Below are positions 21,473-34,130 of a DNA stretch of 64,000 nt, in pieces. The notes under the pieces are model-generated. The model searched no databases, was not told where the DNA came from, and saw nothing but the letters and a program-made list of their open reading frames with translations. The stretch is taken from assembly GCA_028583605.1 (NCBI GenBank), contig CM053333.1, positions 28,995,302 through 29,059,301 of the forward strand, read 5' to 3'. This DNA comes from Dastarcus helophoroides (lineage: Eukaryota; Arthropoda; Insecta; Coleoptera; Bothrideridae). The position numbers were made by a program, and so were the translations under genes. Each line of letters opens with the position of its first letter. Within the stretch, counting starts at the first letter, position 1.

Positions 21473-23339
21473 TAGTAGCAGATTATATGATCTCTAGACG
21501 TGAAATTAACAAGGGCAGCTATATTACAGGACGTTCTGTGCATAATCAGCTTATAGAACGTATATGGGCAGAGGTAAATAAAGTTGTGTCTAAACAATAC
21601 AAAGAATTATTCATTTGAATGGAAAATGAGGATTTACTTGATAAACTCTATAGATTTGTTTGCCTTACGCTGCGTATATTTATCAACTTTTTCAAAAGAT
21701 TTTCAAGAATTTGTAAATCATTGTACAGTTATGGACATTGGGATTAGTTTACCATAATCCTGATATCTTTGAGGAAGATGAAAATTATTTACTAGATGCA
21801 GAAGGGTGTGGAATAGATTCTGAAAGGCAAATCTCTATTCGGACTGAGAATAACATTATCGTTTCTGAAGTTGAGCAACAATTTTTGCAGCTGCAAGAGA
21901 TAGAAAATATTGTACCAGATTCTTTGTTAGAAGATGGAATAAATGGTATATCGCATTATATCAAATTTCGCGAATTTTTAAATTCATTATTTTAAGGTCC
22001 TTTTTTTAATTTCCTGTTACACCTTTCAACAAAACAAGTAGGTTTTAAATACATGCATTTCTATATATTATTTATACCTATGCTGATACTATTATCAGAG
22101 GAGTGTCTAATCACTATTTTACTAATTAATTTCCACCAGTATTAATGGGTACCTTGTAGGGTATATTTAGGGTTTCTTAGCTAAGAAATATTTTCAGCAG
22201 TTATTGTTTACCATTTTATCCTAAAGCTTAGTGAAAACCTAACATATTGAAATGAGGCAATGGTGTAGAACAAGTATTTTCATTAAATTTATACCATTCC
22301 AAAGATTTTATGATTTCTAATGCCAAAATCCAAATGGTATTTAAAATCGCTATAAGTTGTATTGAAAATTTAGTTCCGTATTTCGTACAATAATTTGGAT
22401 TTTGTTTTTGGCTAAATTTTTTGTTCATAGGTGAAAGCTGTGCATGATTTTTAAAAATAATTTTATTAATAAATATACCAAGATGCCATATTTTATCATA
22501 GAACCAAAACAAGTTAATTTTATATGCGGCCTGTGAGACCGTGTCCGCCTCATCGTGTTACAAAACATGACGCGCCAATTCTAGGGTTAAAGAGACAAAT
22601 AAACAAACACAACCTTAAAAATGTTTTATTGATTTGATTTTACAATGAGAGAAAAATCTTTTTTTGTTATATCCTGATTTCAAAACGCTTAAAAAAGCTA
22701 TAGGAAATATACATCTGCCTGATGCCTGATAGAATCGCAGAATTTTTATGTCTAGGGTAAATGTCAATTTAGCGAGCAGGAATCAAGTAAGAAACATACG
22801 TGAACGTAATAGGAGTTCTCCTAGATGAAAAAACTTTTTGTACACGTAATGAGCACTAACAAAGCATTTTTGAAAATTCATCTCTAAGGATATTAAATGC
22901 CAGATAAAAATTTGTCCTCAAGTTCGTCATTTTTGAAGTTAGAAATACAGAAATTGGTGTTTATAGATAAAAATTAGTTCTAACAGCATATTTGGAAACT
23001 CATCTCCTAAGGGGGTAAAATAGAAAACAAAAGTTTCTATAGGAAGTGCTTTATACTGAAGTTAAAAACATGGTTTGAGAAAAGTCAGACAATTCTTGAG
23101 CTGGTGCAGTTTACTCAGAAGAAATCTGGTCGGGCACATGGGCACATAGTTAGTAGATAAATAAAAAGAAAACCATCTAAAGATCTAAAGACTGCAAGAA
23201 TATTATTTGTCTGTGTATATTTTAGGAACAATCAACTCAAAAAGTGTAATCCTATTATTCTCTGTAGGCAATGGGAGCAGAAGACAGAAACGAGTACAGA
23301 CGGAAATAAAATCCAACTGTGTTGCATAACTTAGAAATG

Positions 23340-23460
23340 CTGCTTTTGTGGAAATCAAAGCTATCATTTCTTGTTAATATCTTCCATGAAAGCACTTGTG
23401 GAAAAAAAGACGCCAACCATCCGCCTGCGCTCCAGTGTCTGGAGAGATTCAATCAATAAT
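23340..23460 (+). repeat. Dispersed repeat (inverted partner at 32570-32690)
   Basis: ATCTTCCATG, CACTTGTGGAAAAAA, CAACCATCCGCCTG, GCTCCAG and GAGAGATTC occur here and, reverse complemented and in the same order, at 32570-32690. Class unknown. Confidence 0.6.
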
Positions 23461-23597
23461 AATCAATATCAATAATCAGTAATTAAATCAATAATTAGAG
23501 CAATCGGTGTTCTTTGCACTCGATCCAAACGAGCCAGTACGTGTTTAAACGCTGACGCTCAAACATAGGGACAATCGTAACGTATTTTTAAACACTT

Positions 23598-23705
23598 AAT
23601 TTTTAGTTTTTATGACTATTACACTTTATTAACGATCATAAAGCAACAGATATTAAAAATTCCAAAATGTTTCAATAATTATTTGCTAACACCAGATCAA
23701 GGGTG
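23598..23705 (+). repeat. Dispersed repeat (direct partner at 34131-34236)
   Basis: ACTATTACACTTTATTAACG, AGATATTAAAAATTCCA and ATATTTGCTAA-like blocks recur at 34131-34236. On the minus strand AATAAAGTG could be a poly(A) signal, so an LTR fragment is possible. Confidence 0.5.
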
Positions 23706-24713
23706 AGTAAGGGTTGGAAAAGTCAATTACTTGATCTTGAGGTTAAGGAATAATAATCTGCCATTAAAATTGACCCGACGCACACCGACCTTGTATAATT
23801 ACCCCAAAAATGGCTACCCCAACGATCATAACAACAACTGTTTTCAATTGCATACATTATTACGAATTTTTTGGGAGAAACAGCCAATTTAGGAAATTAG
23901 AACGTGTCGAAAAATTTAAAACTACGTACTGTAAAAGTAAAACTTTACACAGTACTTTAGTGTTGGTCTAATTTGGGCTTTATAGAGAGTGAGTAGGTGA
24001 TGTGATGTAATATACCTAGATTGAATAAGAAAATCCAGCATTTGAAAGGCAGGTTGGGCAATGAACATGCAAGGTCAGGTCAAAAAAAAATTTTATTTGC
24101 ATTTACTCCAGATTAAATTTCATAATTTCCTCGAAATCAGGAATAATCCTCCTGTACCTCCTCTTCTTTTAGTTAATGTAAAGCGGCGATGGATAACAGT
24201 TAATCGGGAAAAGAGGATAACAATGGGATACTTTTATTTGGATTGGAGATTGAAGTTAAGAAATCATTTATAAATATATAACAGAAACACCGTAAGAGAT
24301 AAAACAAACCCTTGGGGCACCCACTGCATTTTGCTTTATCGACATTAATATTGGAGATGAGTCTTATTCAAAAAAACGGAACAAAAATTGAAAACTATTC
24401 TTTTTCAAGCAGCTGAAAAAACTCTAGCGGTGCTTCGTTTCTTCGTTAAAAAAGTTAAGGAATATTAGATCAACTAATACATACTTCAGTATTACAAAGC
24501 GAGACGCATGTCCTTGATTTTAGGCACATAATAAAGAAGCAATATTTCAAATTAAAAAATAAATTCGGAAAATATGAAATTTAGTTGAGCAGAAGTTTTA
24601 ATTATCTTCAACGTAGCTCTTATAATGTAAGTAGTTTTGATTTGTTATTGTCTTTATAAATGTAAACGGGTAGTGATATTTCCCAGTCGGTAGAACTTGT
24701 GCATTTTAAATAT

Positions 24714-25034
24714 TGTTGCGCGTTATCAGTTCGAATGCTTAACACTTGGTGAATTGTAACCACTTTATTTTAAAACTGAACTCGGAACGCTACAATTGTA
24801 ATTCACTTAACTAATTAACTCACCTATTTATTGACTTCTAACTAACTGAGGGAAAGCCGACTGCCTTATATAGGTCCCGTTTCGGGTTCTAGAAGGAACA
24901 AGCAGATAAGACTTATCATTTCCCGAAATTTCTGGAACGCTCATCTGCCATTCGATTTATTATCGCGGCGGCTTGCCCCTTATCAATTTTTTTATAAAAT
25001 TCCCAAATAAATTTTATAATTACATTTTTTTACA
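24714..25034 (-). mobile_element. Solo LTR (321 bp)
   Basis: The segment begins TGTTGCGCG and ends TTTTTTTACA, so it has TG..CA ends, and is flanked by ATAT on both sides (24710-24713 and 25035-25038). On the minus strand there is a TATATAAGG box (24864-24872), about 35 bases upstream of a TCAGTTAGTTAG initiator-like run, and AATAAA signals near the 3' end. These are LTR promoter and polyadenylation features. No internal gag/pol lies beside it, so it is a solo LTR. The 4-bp duplication would suit a Gypsy-like element, but ATAT is weak evidence in AT-rich DNA. Confidence 0.68.
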
Positions 25035-25038
25035 ATAT

Positions 25039-26224
25039 AAATTAAGAAATTAATTAATTAATTAATTTAATAAATACAGCTGTTTGAATCTTTTAACATT
25101 TAATTTGTGTTAGTATATTAAATTTGGTCCAGATTTTGTAGCGCCTAAACGTTTAAGCTTCTGGGAAACCAAATTTCCGATAACTTTATTGAGATATATT
25201 GTATTATTATAACGCCTTTCAGAAGTTTTATGACTCCGATTTTTTCAGAGGGTGAAATTTGGTATTGACCGATTTCTTTTGTCAATAGCAAATGCCCATT
25301 CCTTTTCATAACAAATCAAATTTATAGCTGCAGCAGGGACAATTCTATGCTCCAGAATTCAACTATTATACCTAAGAAATGGAACCATATCATAAATTAT
25401 GGTTTTTGTGTCTTTCAATATCGATATGAAATATCCACATCGATTTCCGTTTAATTTATAGGCTAGTAAGGTTTGTAAATGTATGCATTGTACAAAAATG
25501 TATTTAGTTGTTTGTTTTAATGTTTATTTGATACTTTCCTGCCTTCATTTTTTTTTTCATTTATTAAGCAGTTTTATTTTTGGAAACATAGTGATGTTTA
25601 TTTAATAAATTAATGCGCTAAATTTCTACAATTGACATTGAAGTGAAAGCCTGATGTTTAACAATTCGTGAAGTGTTTTACCCTTACTTAAGGGATACAC
25701 CAATCCTTTTGCAAAGACTGACGGGAAGTTGGGGACGCGGACATATTGTGTTAAAGTTGTTAATGATTGTTTCCTACCACAAGCATCGCACTAACTTACA
25801 GGTTATTATTCTCTAACAGTGGACTGAGAAAACGTATTAATTTCACCAATTGCGCTGGCTAGGAAGATCCTTTATTTACGCTACCAATTTATAATTTCAT
25901 TCCCTTCTATGGTGAAGTTATCAAGACTACAATTCATTTCATCTAATGTGACCTACTTTTATCATCCACATTCGCATGATAAAGTGGAATGTTTCTCAAA
26001 CACTGCTTAATCCTACCACGTTAAATGAAATATGGCTCTTCTATTTAAAGTCGTAAATTTTCCGGTAAATCTAATATTTATAGAAAAGGTAATACATGCT
26101 TAGTCATGAATACTAATAGCACCTTGCAACATATTGAAAATGTTTGTTAAAAACAAGTAAAACTAATGCACAGCATTAATTGGTTAATACTTGTAATAGT
26201 TCACCTAAATCCTCCGTGACGATA
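25039..26224. other. No recognisable gene
   Basis: AT-rich sequence including a short (TTAA)n run near 25050-25066. No supported coding or RNA feature. Confidence 0.55.
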
Positions 26225-26345
26225 GAGTGTAGAAAATCTATTATCCTTAGTTAATATCTCCCTGAAGATGATAGCTTGGCTATCGAAACCTGTTGAGCAA
26301 CTTTTGTTGTATTTCTCAATATTTCTTGGTTTCAGGGGACAAGAT
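26225..26345 (+). mobile_element. Isolated PLE terminal-repeat fragment
   Basis: The block CCTGAAGATGATAGCTTGGC, then GAGCAAC, then TTTCTTGGTTTCAGGGGACA matches the terminal repeat of the PLE at 8450-9958 and its palindromic pair. No coding part is attached. Confidence 0.7.
26262..26292 (+). ncRNA. Hammerhead-like core in PLE terminal repeat
   Basis: CTGAAGA (fits CUGANGA), a bulged T, helix II GATAGC/GCTATC with a TTG loop, GAAA, then CCTGTT. The last segment corresponds to CGCGTT in related copies, which gives a palindromic ACGCGT minimal helix III. In this copy helix III is broken. Helix I pairing next to the core is weak. Confidence 0.5.
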
Positions 26346-28289
26346 TTATATATCAATCTTTATGAAATTCAGGAGTTAGAACCATATAGGTATTTTCTAT
26401 AGTATATTTTAGAAAAAACTCAACATTATTGTTTCCAGAACTAAACACTCGCATATAACATTTGCTTAAACCTAAATAGTATAAAGAAAAAATATTGTGT
26501 CAAACAATTACCTCTTGATAACATCATATAAGATAAATGAAAAACAATGTCCAAATACATGTATTTTGACAGCTATAAAAGCTATAATAATGTGATCATA
26601 ACAACCATATTTGCTGTCAAATTCTGAAGTTACAATGAAGATAACAATTATGATACCTATTTTAAAATAGTTTTCTTATAACCTATTATTTCATAAAAAA
26701 CCATTAGAAATAAAAACAAAACTGGGCATTTATGGGAACTGCCGACAGAAGTGAAAACTTAAAACTATAGCAATGTTTTTTTTTAATGTTCGAATTGTAA
26801 TATCAGAAATAAAAATTTCATAATTTGTCAAAATTCGAAGTCTATGAGCAAATAATAGAGAAAAATCCAAAAAAAAAAAAACGATAAAAGTATCGTTACT
26901 TATTAGTTTTTTTAGGTTTTTCTTGATTATTTGCTCATTGACTTCCAATTCTGACTTCAGATTCAGGTTCAGCGAAAAAAATACCCTAGAATATCATAAT
27001 CCAGCTTCCAGCACACACCACAATTTTTGCTTACGGAGAGAAAACGAATAATAATAATCAAATTAAAACACAATTTAAATAATTATAATTTGCATTCATG
27101 CGTGACGAGGACCAAGTTCTAACCTCGCTGCCGATCTTGCGATTTTTTAATTCTATTACGGGATCCATTCATAGGTACATGTACCTACGAGACATCAAAA
27201 CATGTCGGTAGTTCAAATTAGCCTTATTCGTAACGCGAAACTAATAGTTTATCCTCTACAGTTTTTAAATCTACATTGCTAGATTGTTATTATTCAATGA
27301 GGTCCACAAGTAATGCCTAAATCTAAGTAATTTACAATCAATTTATAAGTAAAATCCTAAAACAGATTAATTTTTAATTTCAAAGTGATATTTTCTAAGC
27401 ATAATTTAACTCCTTCCACCCCAACTCTCCTTGCATGTGAAAGGTTATTAAAAAGGGATTTTTAGTTATCTATCCAGCGATATGAATTTTGTTAATATTC
27501 ATCAAGGGAATTAAGTTTGAAAATTTTGAAATGTGTTTGAAATGTATACAATCAAATGTCTCTTAAACTATCGTATGTATTAAATATCAAATATCTCTCA
27601 AATCTGACTTTTTTTCGGACGCAGCTGATTTTTATAACTAAAGACAAGTCAGTTAGCACAGCTGTAGGATTTATGCTTTAGAAATTTCACGCGTAACCTA
27701 AAGGTAGTTCACTGGTCAATTGCTTTTCCAAATATTTTCTTTAAATTTTTGTAGATGTTACTGACGGAGTTACCTAAACACCCGCAAAATGAAAAGACCC
27801 GTGCCGGTACCGAAGCCGAGATATTCAATGTCAATATAAAAATATGATTTTTAGCATGTACGGTACGGTATAGGCGAAAGAATATTTTCGAAGGTGTTTT
27901 AATTTATTGCTGTCAAACTTCTCTATATATTCTGATAAAAAAGTAAAATATTATGTAGAGTGATATCGTAAATGAACTAGTAAAATATGGGGACTCCTAG
28001 CGGTACTGCTTTTACGTGATCGTAATCTGAAATTATACATTTTGAAGTTACGGCAACACAGCAGCTCTATTAATAGAGTAGAGTTGCGGAGATTACGCGC
28101 AGACTCAGAAAGCATCTGATTTGTGCAAACATTCTCTCGCGTAAGTGCTACAGTGTTGTGGACTTAGAAAATCTACTGAAAGGCGACTAGATATTTAGCA
28201 GCGGTAGCAGATTAAATCTCACATCTACGTAACGAGGTATGATTCAGTCATAATAGCATTAATTTTAAGAAAAGATAGAGAAAAAGGCG
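26346..28289. other. Gene-free stretch
   Basis: No gene supported. 26703-26768 shares an ACTGCCGACAGAAGTGAAAA block with 36662-36735. A perfect 16-base palindrome TAGGTACATGTACCTA lies at about 27172-27187. Confidence 0.5.
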
Positions 28290-29400
28290 TATAATACGAA
28301 TACGTAATTAAAAAAAATTCAAGTATAATTGCGCCGAAAAAAAAATATTTTAAAATCATAATTTAAACCCTTTTTTGAGCTGTTTGGACTCCAAAGGTCT
28401 AAAGCCTAGAAAGAAGAAGAATTTACTGCTGCGCAGTTGGGAATCGGGCGAAACAAATCATTGCTAGGTTATGTCTAAATGACAATAGGAAACATATTAA
28501 GTGTTCCTGGTGGCACCGATGGTTGGGGAAAAGTCGTTGGGTGATTTGCTTTTTTATATGAACATCGGGTAACAAAGAATTGCAAAAGAAAGTTAAGCAA
28601 AAATAAAAAAAGTGAAATCGCGAGATAGATGTAAACGTTGATATAATCTCTACAAGTAATAAATTAAATTCGCTGTTGTGGGTGCAAATGTTAAAAGTGG
28701 TTAATACTTGAGAGTTATTTCCCGACGTTTTATTTTTTATGACCCTTTGCGATACGATGAAAATTTTGTAAACTTTGTGTAATTTACCGAGGGATCATCA
28801 CTTTTTTCATGCGCCCGATAAGTCTAAAATAGTTCGGAAAAAAAGCACTCGAGTATTAAAGTAAGTACACTGCATCTATTCTGACTGTTGACATATTTTT
28901 TTATAAATAACGACCTAACTGCTAACCAACGTTAATATGCTTAAAATTAAATAAACTAGTGCATCGTATCGTTATTTATTTTCCAGAATTAATATTTAAT
29001 TTGAGTCGTTTGTGTTCGTTTATTTTTAGACTGTTGTCGTTTATTAATAAACCGATTAATTAATGAAACAAAAAAATGTAAAAAAATTTAGGTGTATGAA
29101 AATACAAATACTTATTCGTCAAAATAACTAATAGAGATTTGTTGCCCATTAATTAGCGATGTTTCGCCCTCGTCAGTCCGGCTTATTATTTTAGCTGGTG
29201 AGTGGATAATAACGTGATCAGCGTCTGTTGCTGTAAAGCATTTAATGTGGTCACTAGCGCCAGGCTTTTGGTGGTCAATGGGTTGATTTGGGTCTATTTT
29301 AACAAATCGAATGAAGATTTTTTTTTTCGATTTTCTGTCTTCACTAAGCCTTCCGAACCCGTAGTTAAAGTTAATGTCATTATGACCAAATAATCCTGTA
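28290..29400. repeat. Ancient dispersed repeat, copy 2 (partner 14640-15660)
   Basis: Carries the same ordered blocks as 14640-15660, such as TAGTTCGGAAAAAAAGCAC and GAGTATT (about 28830-28860) and TTCGATTTTCTGTCTTCACT near the end. Strongly diverged; class not recognised. Confidence 0.5.
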
Positions 29401-30437
29401 TAGAGGGAAGATATAACATTTGAAACTTTCTACTCTGATTACAGGCGGTGAACTACCTTGTAGTATCTGTGATTGTTACTTATTCGAAAGTTCTTCAGAC
29501 CGTATACATACACTACAGAAATTTAAATGATTTGGATTTCGAGTAACTTGCTACATCACGCTACAGGAACCTTTTAATGATCTGTTTCAGTATTTATATG
29601 TTTGGACAAGTTATAGGCTACCGTGCAGCTGCGGCTTGCAATATTTATACTTCTTTTTATTTAGACATTTCGTACATTCCTTCTTGTTACCCTACCACGT
29701 TACAAATTGCTTAATCAAAGTATAAAATACGATATATCACAAACAACAGAATATACTGGCCTGTTTTTTTTTATGAAATACGTGAATAAAATCTGATTTA
29801 ATTTAAACCCTAATTCCATGGTATTTGATATTCATAACATTAACAAATGCAAGTTATACGTTCTGCAAAACTTTCCATTTGAAAGTTATAAATGAATTCT
29901 AATTGCAATCGCATTAGGGTTAGCTGATGTTGAAGTATTTTCGATTTAGTAAGGTCGAAGAGAACCGTCATAGACAGATGAATCAGACGTGACAGGGTAA
30001 CTGTAAAGTCTGAAACTCGCATCCCTATTTCTATCCAAGAGATTACTGAACGTGAACAGGCTGTGCTTCGGACGTTGATTTGCACTTGTGTGCGATTGCT
30101 AGTTGGTCACGAGTTTCACAAATTGAAATCCAGATAGCCCACCCCTGTTTAATGTCGTACAGGTGAGCGCCGAACAATTTAATTGTACGTTTGTTTCGTC
30201 CAAAAAAACCAGTATACTAATATAACTACAATTTTTTACACATGTTTGTAATTATAAGGAAAGTAATTGCAGGTAATCTTATGGAAATCCTAACCTGGAT
30301 TCAAAATAAATATTTGTGTTTATTTAATTTATGTTTTCTAATTTAAAAATAAGCGGGTTTAGATTATAGGTTTATAAGAGTTAAATAAAAAATTTAAACG
30401 GTATTTTGTTATTCATTTTGATTCATACATAGTATTA
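29401..30437. other. No recognisable gene
   Basis: Only short open frames without recognisable domains. No repeat partner seen in the window. Confidence 0.5.
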
Positions 30438-30439
30438 TA

Positions 30440-31425
30440 CAGGGTGAGTCACTAAGCGGGACTCGGTCTTTGGTAGGCGTATCGTTCAAAATATCAAAAA
30501 ATGTTTTAAATAAAAGTTGTTCGAAATAAAGTTCTCCACAACTTAAAATTACGACATAGGCCCTTAGTTGAACCGTTTTCGCGTAATTTAATTTTTTTGG
30601 TTAAATTTGTCTTGAGGCAAGAAATGGATTTCTGTCAGCACTGCCCAAGGCATAAACCATATCGACCAATTCTTCTTGAGAAAACATTGTCTTTTAGTAC
30701 TAATACCAAGACCTCGCGACAGCAATGAGATAAACTGTCAGTTATTGCCGGACAAACGAGACGAAACAAAACCGCGACATCCAGAGCTAACGCGATAATA
30801 CGAAATTAATTAAAATTTTTACAAAATTCTAAATTTCTCAAAAAATATTGGACGGAGGTGGCAATACCTGGTATTAAAAAAAAGGTAATTAAATTTCGCA
30901 TCCGATAAGATAATCCAAGATAGGTGGTTCCATTTGAAAAAATTAAGTTATGCATGTTTGAACAACTGAAAAATTGTGTCGACGGATGTGAAAAAATTTA
31001 AGAAATCTTGCTAACAGCAAAGACGTAAACAAATACTCCATTTCTTCCTAAATCCAAAACCGTATGCCACGCAACTCTGAGTCATTGCGTTTGGAAAATA
31101 TCGTTAATGGCGTCAAGCTCCGAAATCGTTAAATTTAACCAAAAAAATTAAATTACGCGAAAACGGTTCAACTAAGAGCCTATGTCGTCTTAATAAATTC
31201 ATATTCATTTTTAACAAGAAATCCAAAAATGTAAACATACATAGGGTATTCTATTTAAAATAAGAAAGTTGTGTTCATTTCCGGTGCAACCGGAAGGCCG
31301 CCATATTTAGCAATAATTTAAGGTTATGGAGAACTTTATTTCGAACAACTTTTATTCAAAATATTTTTCGATATTTTAAACGATACGCCTACCAAAGACC
31401 GATTCCCGCTTAGTGACTCACCCTG
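30440..31425. mobile_element. MITE with long inverted repeats and TA target
   Basis: Ends CAGGGTGAGTCACTAAGCGG (30440 on) and the reverse complement CGCTTAGTGACTCACCCTG (to 31425) are flanked by TA. Inverted similarity reaches about 165 bases inwards, through GGTAGGCGTATCGTT, TTCGAAATAAAGTTCTCCA and GAACCGTTTTCGCGTAATTT. The right arm carries an extra segment of about 120 bases (about 31195-31317) absent from the left arm. The interior encodes nothing recognisable. It shares terminal CAGGGTG with the element at 6646-7270. Confidence 0.85.
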
Positions 31426-31529
31426 TATATTACCTATATTATATTATACTATATTATGTATCCATTTGTACATTGTTTTTGAGCTATTTGAGAAAAAATA
31501 ATATTTTTTATCGTAGGAATATTCCCAAC

Positions 31530-32030
31530 TAATGGTACTAGTTTAAAATTGTAACCTTTACCTAAACCCCGATATCTTAAAAACTATTAATAAAATTTCA
31601 GTTAATGTTGGACACCTGTCAAGAGGAATACAAAACCTACCTTTCCAACGAGACATCAGATGGGGTGTGTTCTTATTTTAAAAAAATTAATAGGGGTGGC
31701 TAGCCCCTTAGGCGAGTGGAGGGCTGAGACAAATAGCACATTCTTTAGTTTATCCGATGCGTATTTGTGATTTTTATAACAAAATTTTTTGTCTAAATGA
31801 TAATCAAAATTACTAGTTTTCAAAAATTTTGCTTAATTTAAACATCGATATTTCAACAAATAATTGAAAGATTTAAGATATTGTTGCAAAATCGCAAATA
31901 CAAAGCAAAGAGTTTTTTAACGATATGTGAAACAAAATAGGTTTATATTAAAAAAAAAATAAGTTGCGGTGGCTACCATCTAAGCGGTGAAGCGGAGTGA
32001 GTCAAAAAATACCTCATTTTGGTTTCTTCT
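31530..32030. repeat. Diverged tandem pair, about 277-bp unit
   Basis: Two units end similarly: GGGGTGGCTAGCCCCTTAGG then CGAGTGGAGGGCTGAG (about 31690), and GCGGTGGCTACCATCTAAGC then GGTGAAGCGGAGTGAG (about 31967). Each is preceded by a CGATATTTC/CGATATCTT block. Strong divergence suggests an old duplication or two members of one family. Confidence 0.45.
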
Positions 32031-34130
32031 CCAGACCCCCGATATCTATTTCAGAGAGATTCCCGATTGCTGTTTTTTAAATTATTACACCATATGGGCA
32101 GTTGATAGTAATCCACTGTCATTCTTTTCCTCCGTCGCTACTTCAGGGAGGCTGACAGAACTGCAGATACTAATGATTAATCAGCATCTCGTAACCGTTC
32201 CGGAATTGAAAGAGGAAAATTTGGTTGACTTCAGTGCTTTGAAAATTCAGGCCGTCAATTTCTTCATAAAAAAATGATGGAATAATGTAACCAGCATCCT
32301 TATAGGCGGTAAAATTTCCTATGAGATTTAATCTGTCCATCCCAGAAGGAATGCAAGCACTAACTTCTCCTGGATCGACCATGTTCTCGTCACTGCCAAG
32401 ATCGTCTCTCAGAAGCTAAGCTTTCTTTTTCGAGCTAAAAAATACTTCGCGTCTCATCAGCTGGTTACTTTTTATAAGATCTAAGTTAGTTTAACGCCTG
32501 AATGCTATTCTCACGTTAAGAGTTGAGCCCCAAAGCACACTTTGGCTTTTTTGGATTCGATTCAAAGAAAAGCGATTCGATGATTAGAATTTGACCGAAT
32601 CTCTCAAAACCTGGAGCACAGGCGGATGGTTGATGACTTGTCTTTTTTCTACAAGTGGTTGCATGGAAGATGCTCATAGACACTAATAGGTCTGACACAT
32701 CCAAGGCCAAAATTCTTGAGGCATACAACGCATACGTTTTTATTTTGAAAATCCGAAATTGTTCTCGATATTTAGAATTTTTGTTAGTATGAAAATTATA
32801 ATTTTTTCACAAAATCTAGAATATCTATTAAGCAATCTCCAGTTTGTACCTTTTTTGAACAATTGCGACTTAAAACTGAGAGTTTTGCCTTTTTCCTTCT
32901 TGAAAATTACAACCATTTTTTCAAAACGTCCACCCAAATTTTAATATTTCGAGTTCGCTTTTTATATTTTGAATGTAAAATCCAACATTTCTTATAACTT
33001 TCTTTAAAAGAGTTTTGTCATTAATTTGTTGTATATCTTTTTAAAATCTTGATATTAATTTTAAAAGTCAAATTATTCTTAATATGCTAAGGTTTTTTTC
33101 ATATACAAATTATAATCTTTTAAGCATTTTTAAATATTTTCCTAAAATTCATAGTTCTATTTTTATCATTTTCTCAAAAAGCTATAGACAGATAGGCATA
33201 AAAAAATTGTCTTTAAAGTGATTTGGCTTATTATTACCCTCTCTAAGTGAAGTCGGGACTCATCCAATACCAGCTTGAAATAGTGGATATTTACTGAGAA
33301 TTTTCCTTTTTTTAAATTTTCAACAATATTTTCTTTTTTCGAACCACTGTTGCAAATTTGATGGGATTAGCCTGTGTTATAAATGTAAGACATACTATTT
33401 TAAAGATTTATTTGTAATTTTTTACTTAAACGGAAGTCCCAAAAATAATAATAATTTACCAATTAAAATCTAATTGTCAAATACCCAAATACCAATTATT
33501 TATTGGGTAAAACTTCAATTACAAAAATACAATAACAATCATCAACTGGAACTGGTATTTAAAAATCACGCAAGATTTATTATCTAATCATTGTTACTAT
33601 TGTCTTCACTAGTAGAGGCTTATCGCGCTGCAGCCTGAATGCAATGCAAACAAAATAATTATACTTCTTTATAGGTATTTTCAAAAACTACAATTTTGAT
33701 GTCGTGTTATTTTCTCGAGAATGGGACTGTTCATCAAAAAAAAATTAAAATTGAAAAAAGCAATTTTAAAGCAATGTTAAAAGGTTAACGTGAAATAATT
33801 AAAAAACCATCTTACATTATATGACAAAAATGCTTATAACTCTGTAGGTAAAAGTATGGCGCTATTAAAGACACCCTTAAAGGAGTTTTTGAAATTCTAT
33901 TTTATCTTGAACGATTGTAGAGTTATAAGTTTTGGCCGTAACTACATTCCGAAATTTGGTTTTATGCAAATTTCTAATGCACCAACCATAATCTATCTGC
34001 AACAAAAGGAAAATAAATGAAGGAATTAAGATCAAACTTTCATAGCATGATCGCAATAGCATAACAATAAAATAGGCGCGGACAGAAGTCAGAGTGCACA
34101 GTTAAGCAGAGTTATGTCTAAAGTGTAGAT
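32031..34130. other. Gene-free stretch with one inverted repeat copy
   Basis: A minus-strand frame at 32382-32170 reads DPGEVSACIPSGMDRLNLIG but I cannot assign it. 32570-32690 is the inverted partner of 23340-23460. The remainder is AT-rich without supported genes. Confidence 0.45.

Larger units (their letters stand above)
19519..21995 (+). pseudogene. Integrase-core (rve-like DDE) transposase, interrupted
   Basis: Order of blocks: an N-terminal region (19519-19770); after a frame change, GRPKYDFSYGQLKLLRTSGF then TWQRIANLLNIFIPTLQRH (helix-turn-helix, about 19820-19935); RINLRRTHAACRRAYKVKGP with NYL (about 20130-20190). About 1 kb of repeat then intervenes before SNHKLTLFRFVFHKCIDGPS then RFIVYLQ, STSVLNLFKAASENYGLHMR, RGDHGTENVL (second catalytic Asp), a TA run, SRREINKGSYITGRSVHNQ and IERIWAEVNKVVS (catalytic Glu). 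The tail ORF 21738-21995 ends the gene. This resembles the integrase-core proteins found in many copies in animal genomes. The first catalytic Asp appears replaced by Asn next to NHKL. It is broken by the repeat, frameshifts and the microsatellite. Confidence 0.75.
21996..24709. other. Gene-free stretch with two short dispersed repeats
   Basis: No gene is supported. Within it, 23255-23460 (inverted partner 32570-32720) and 23598-23705 (direct partner 34131-34236) are repeats described separately. Confidence 0.55.

Noticed and set aside
22228..22512. 94-residue minus-strand ORF
   Set aside because: No domain or motif; surrounded by non-coding DNA.
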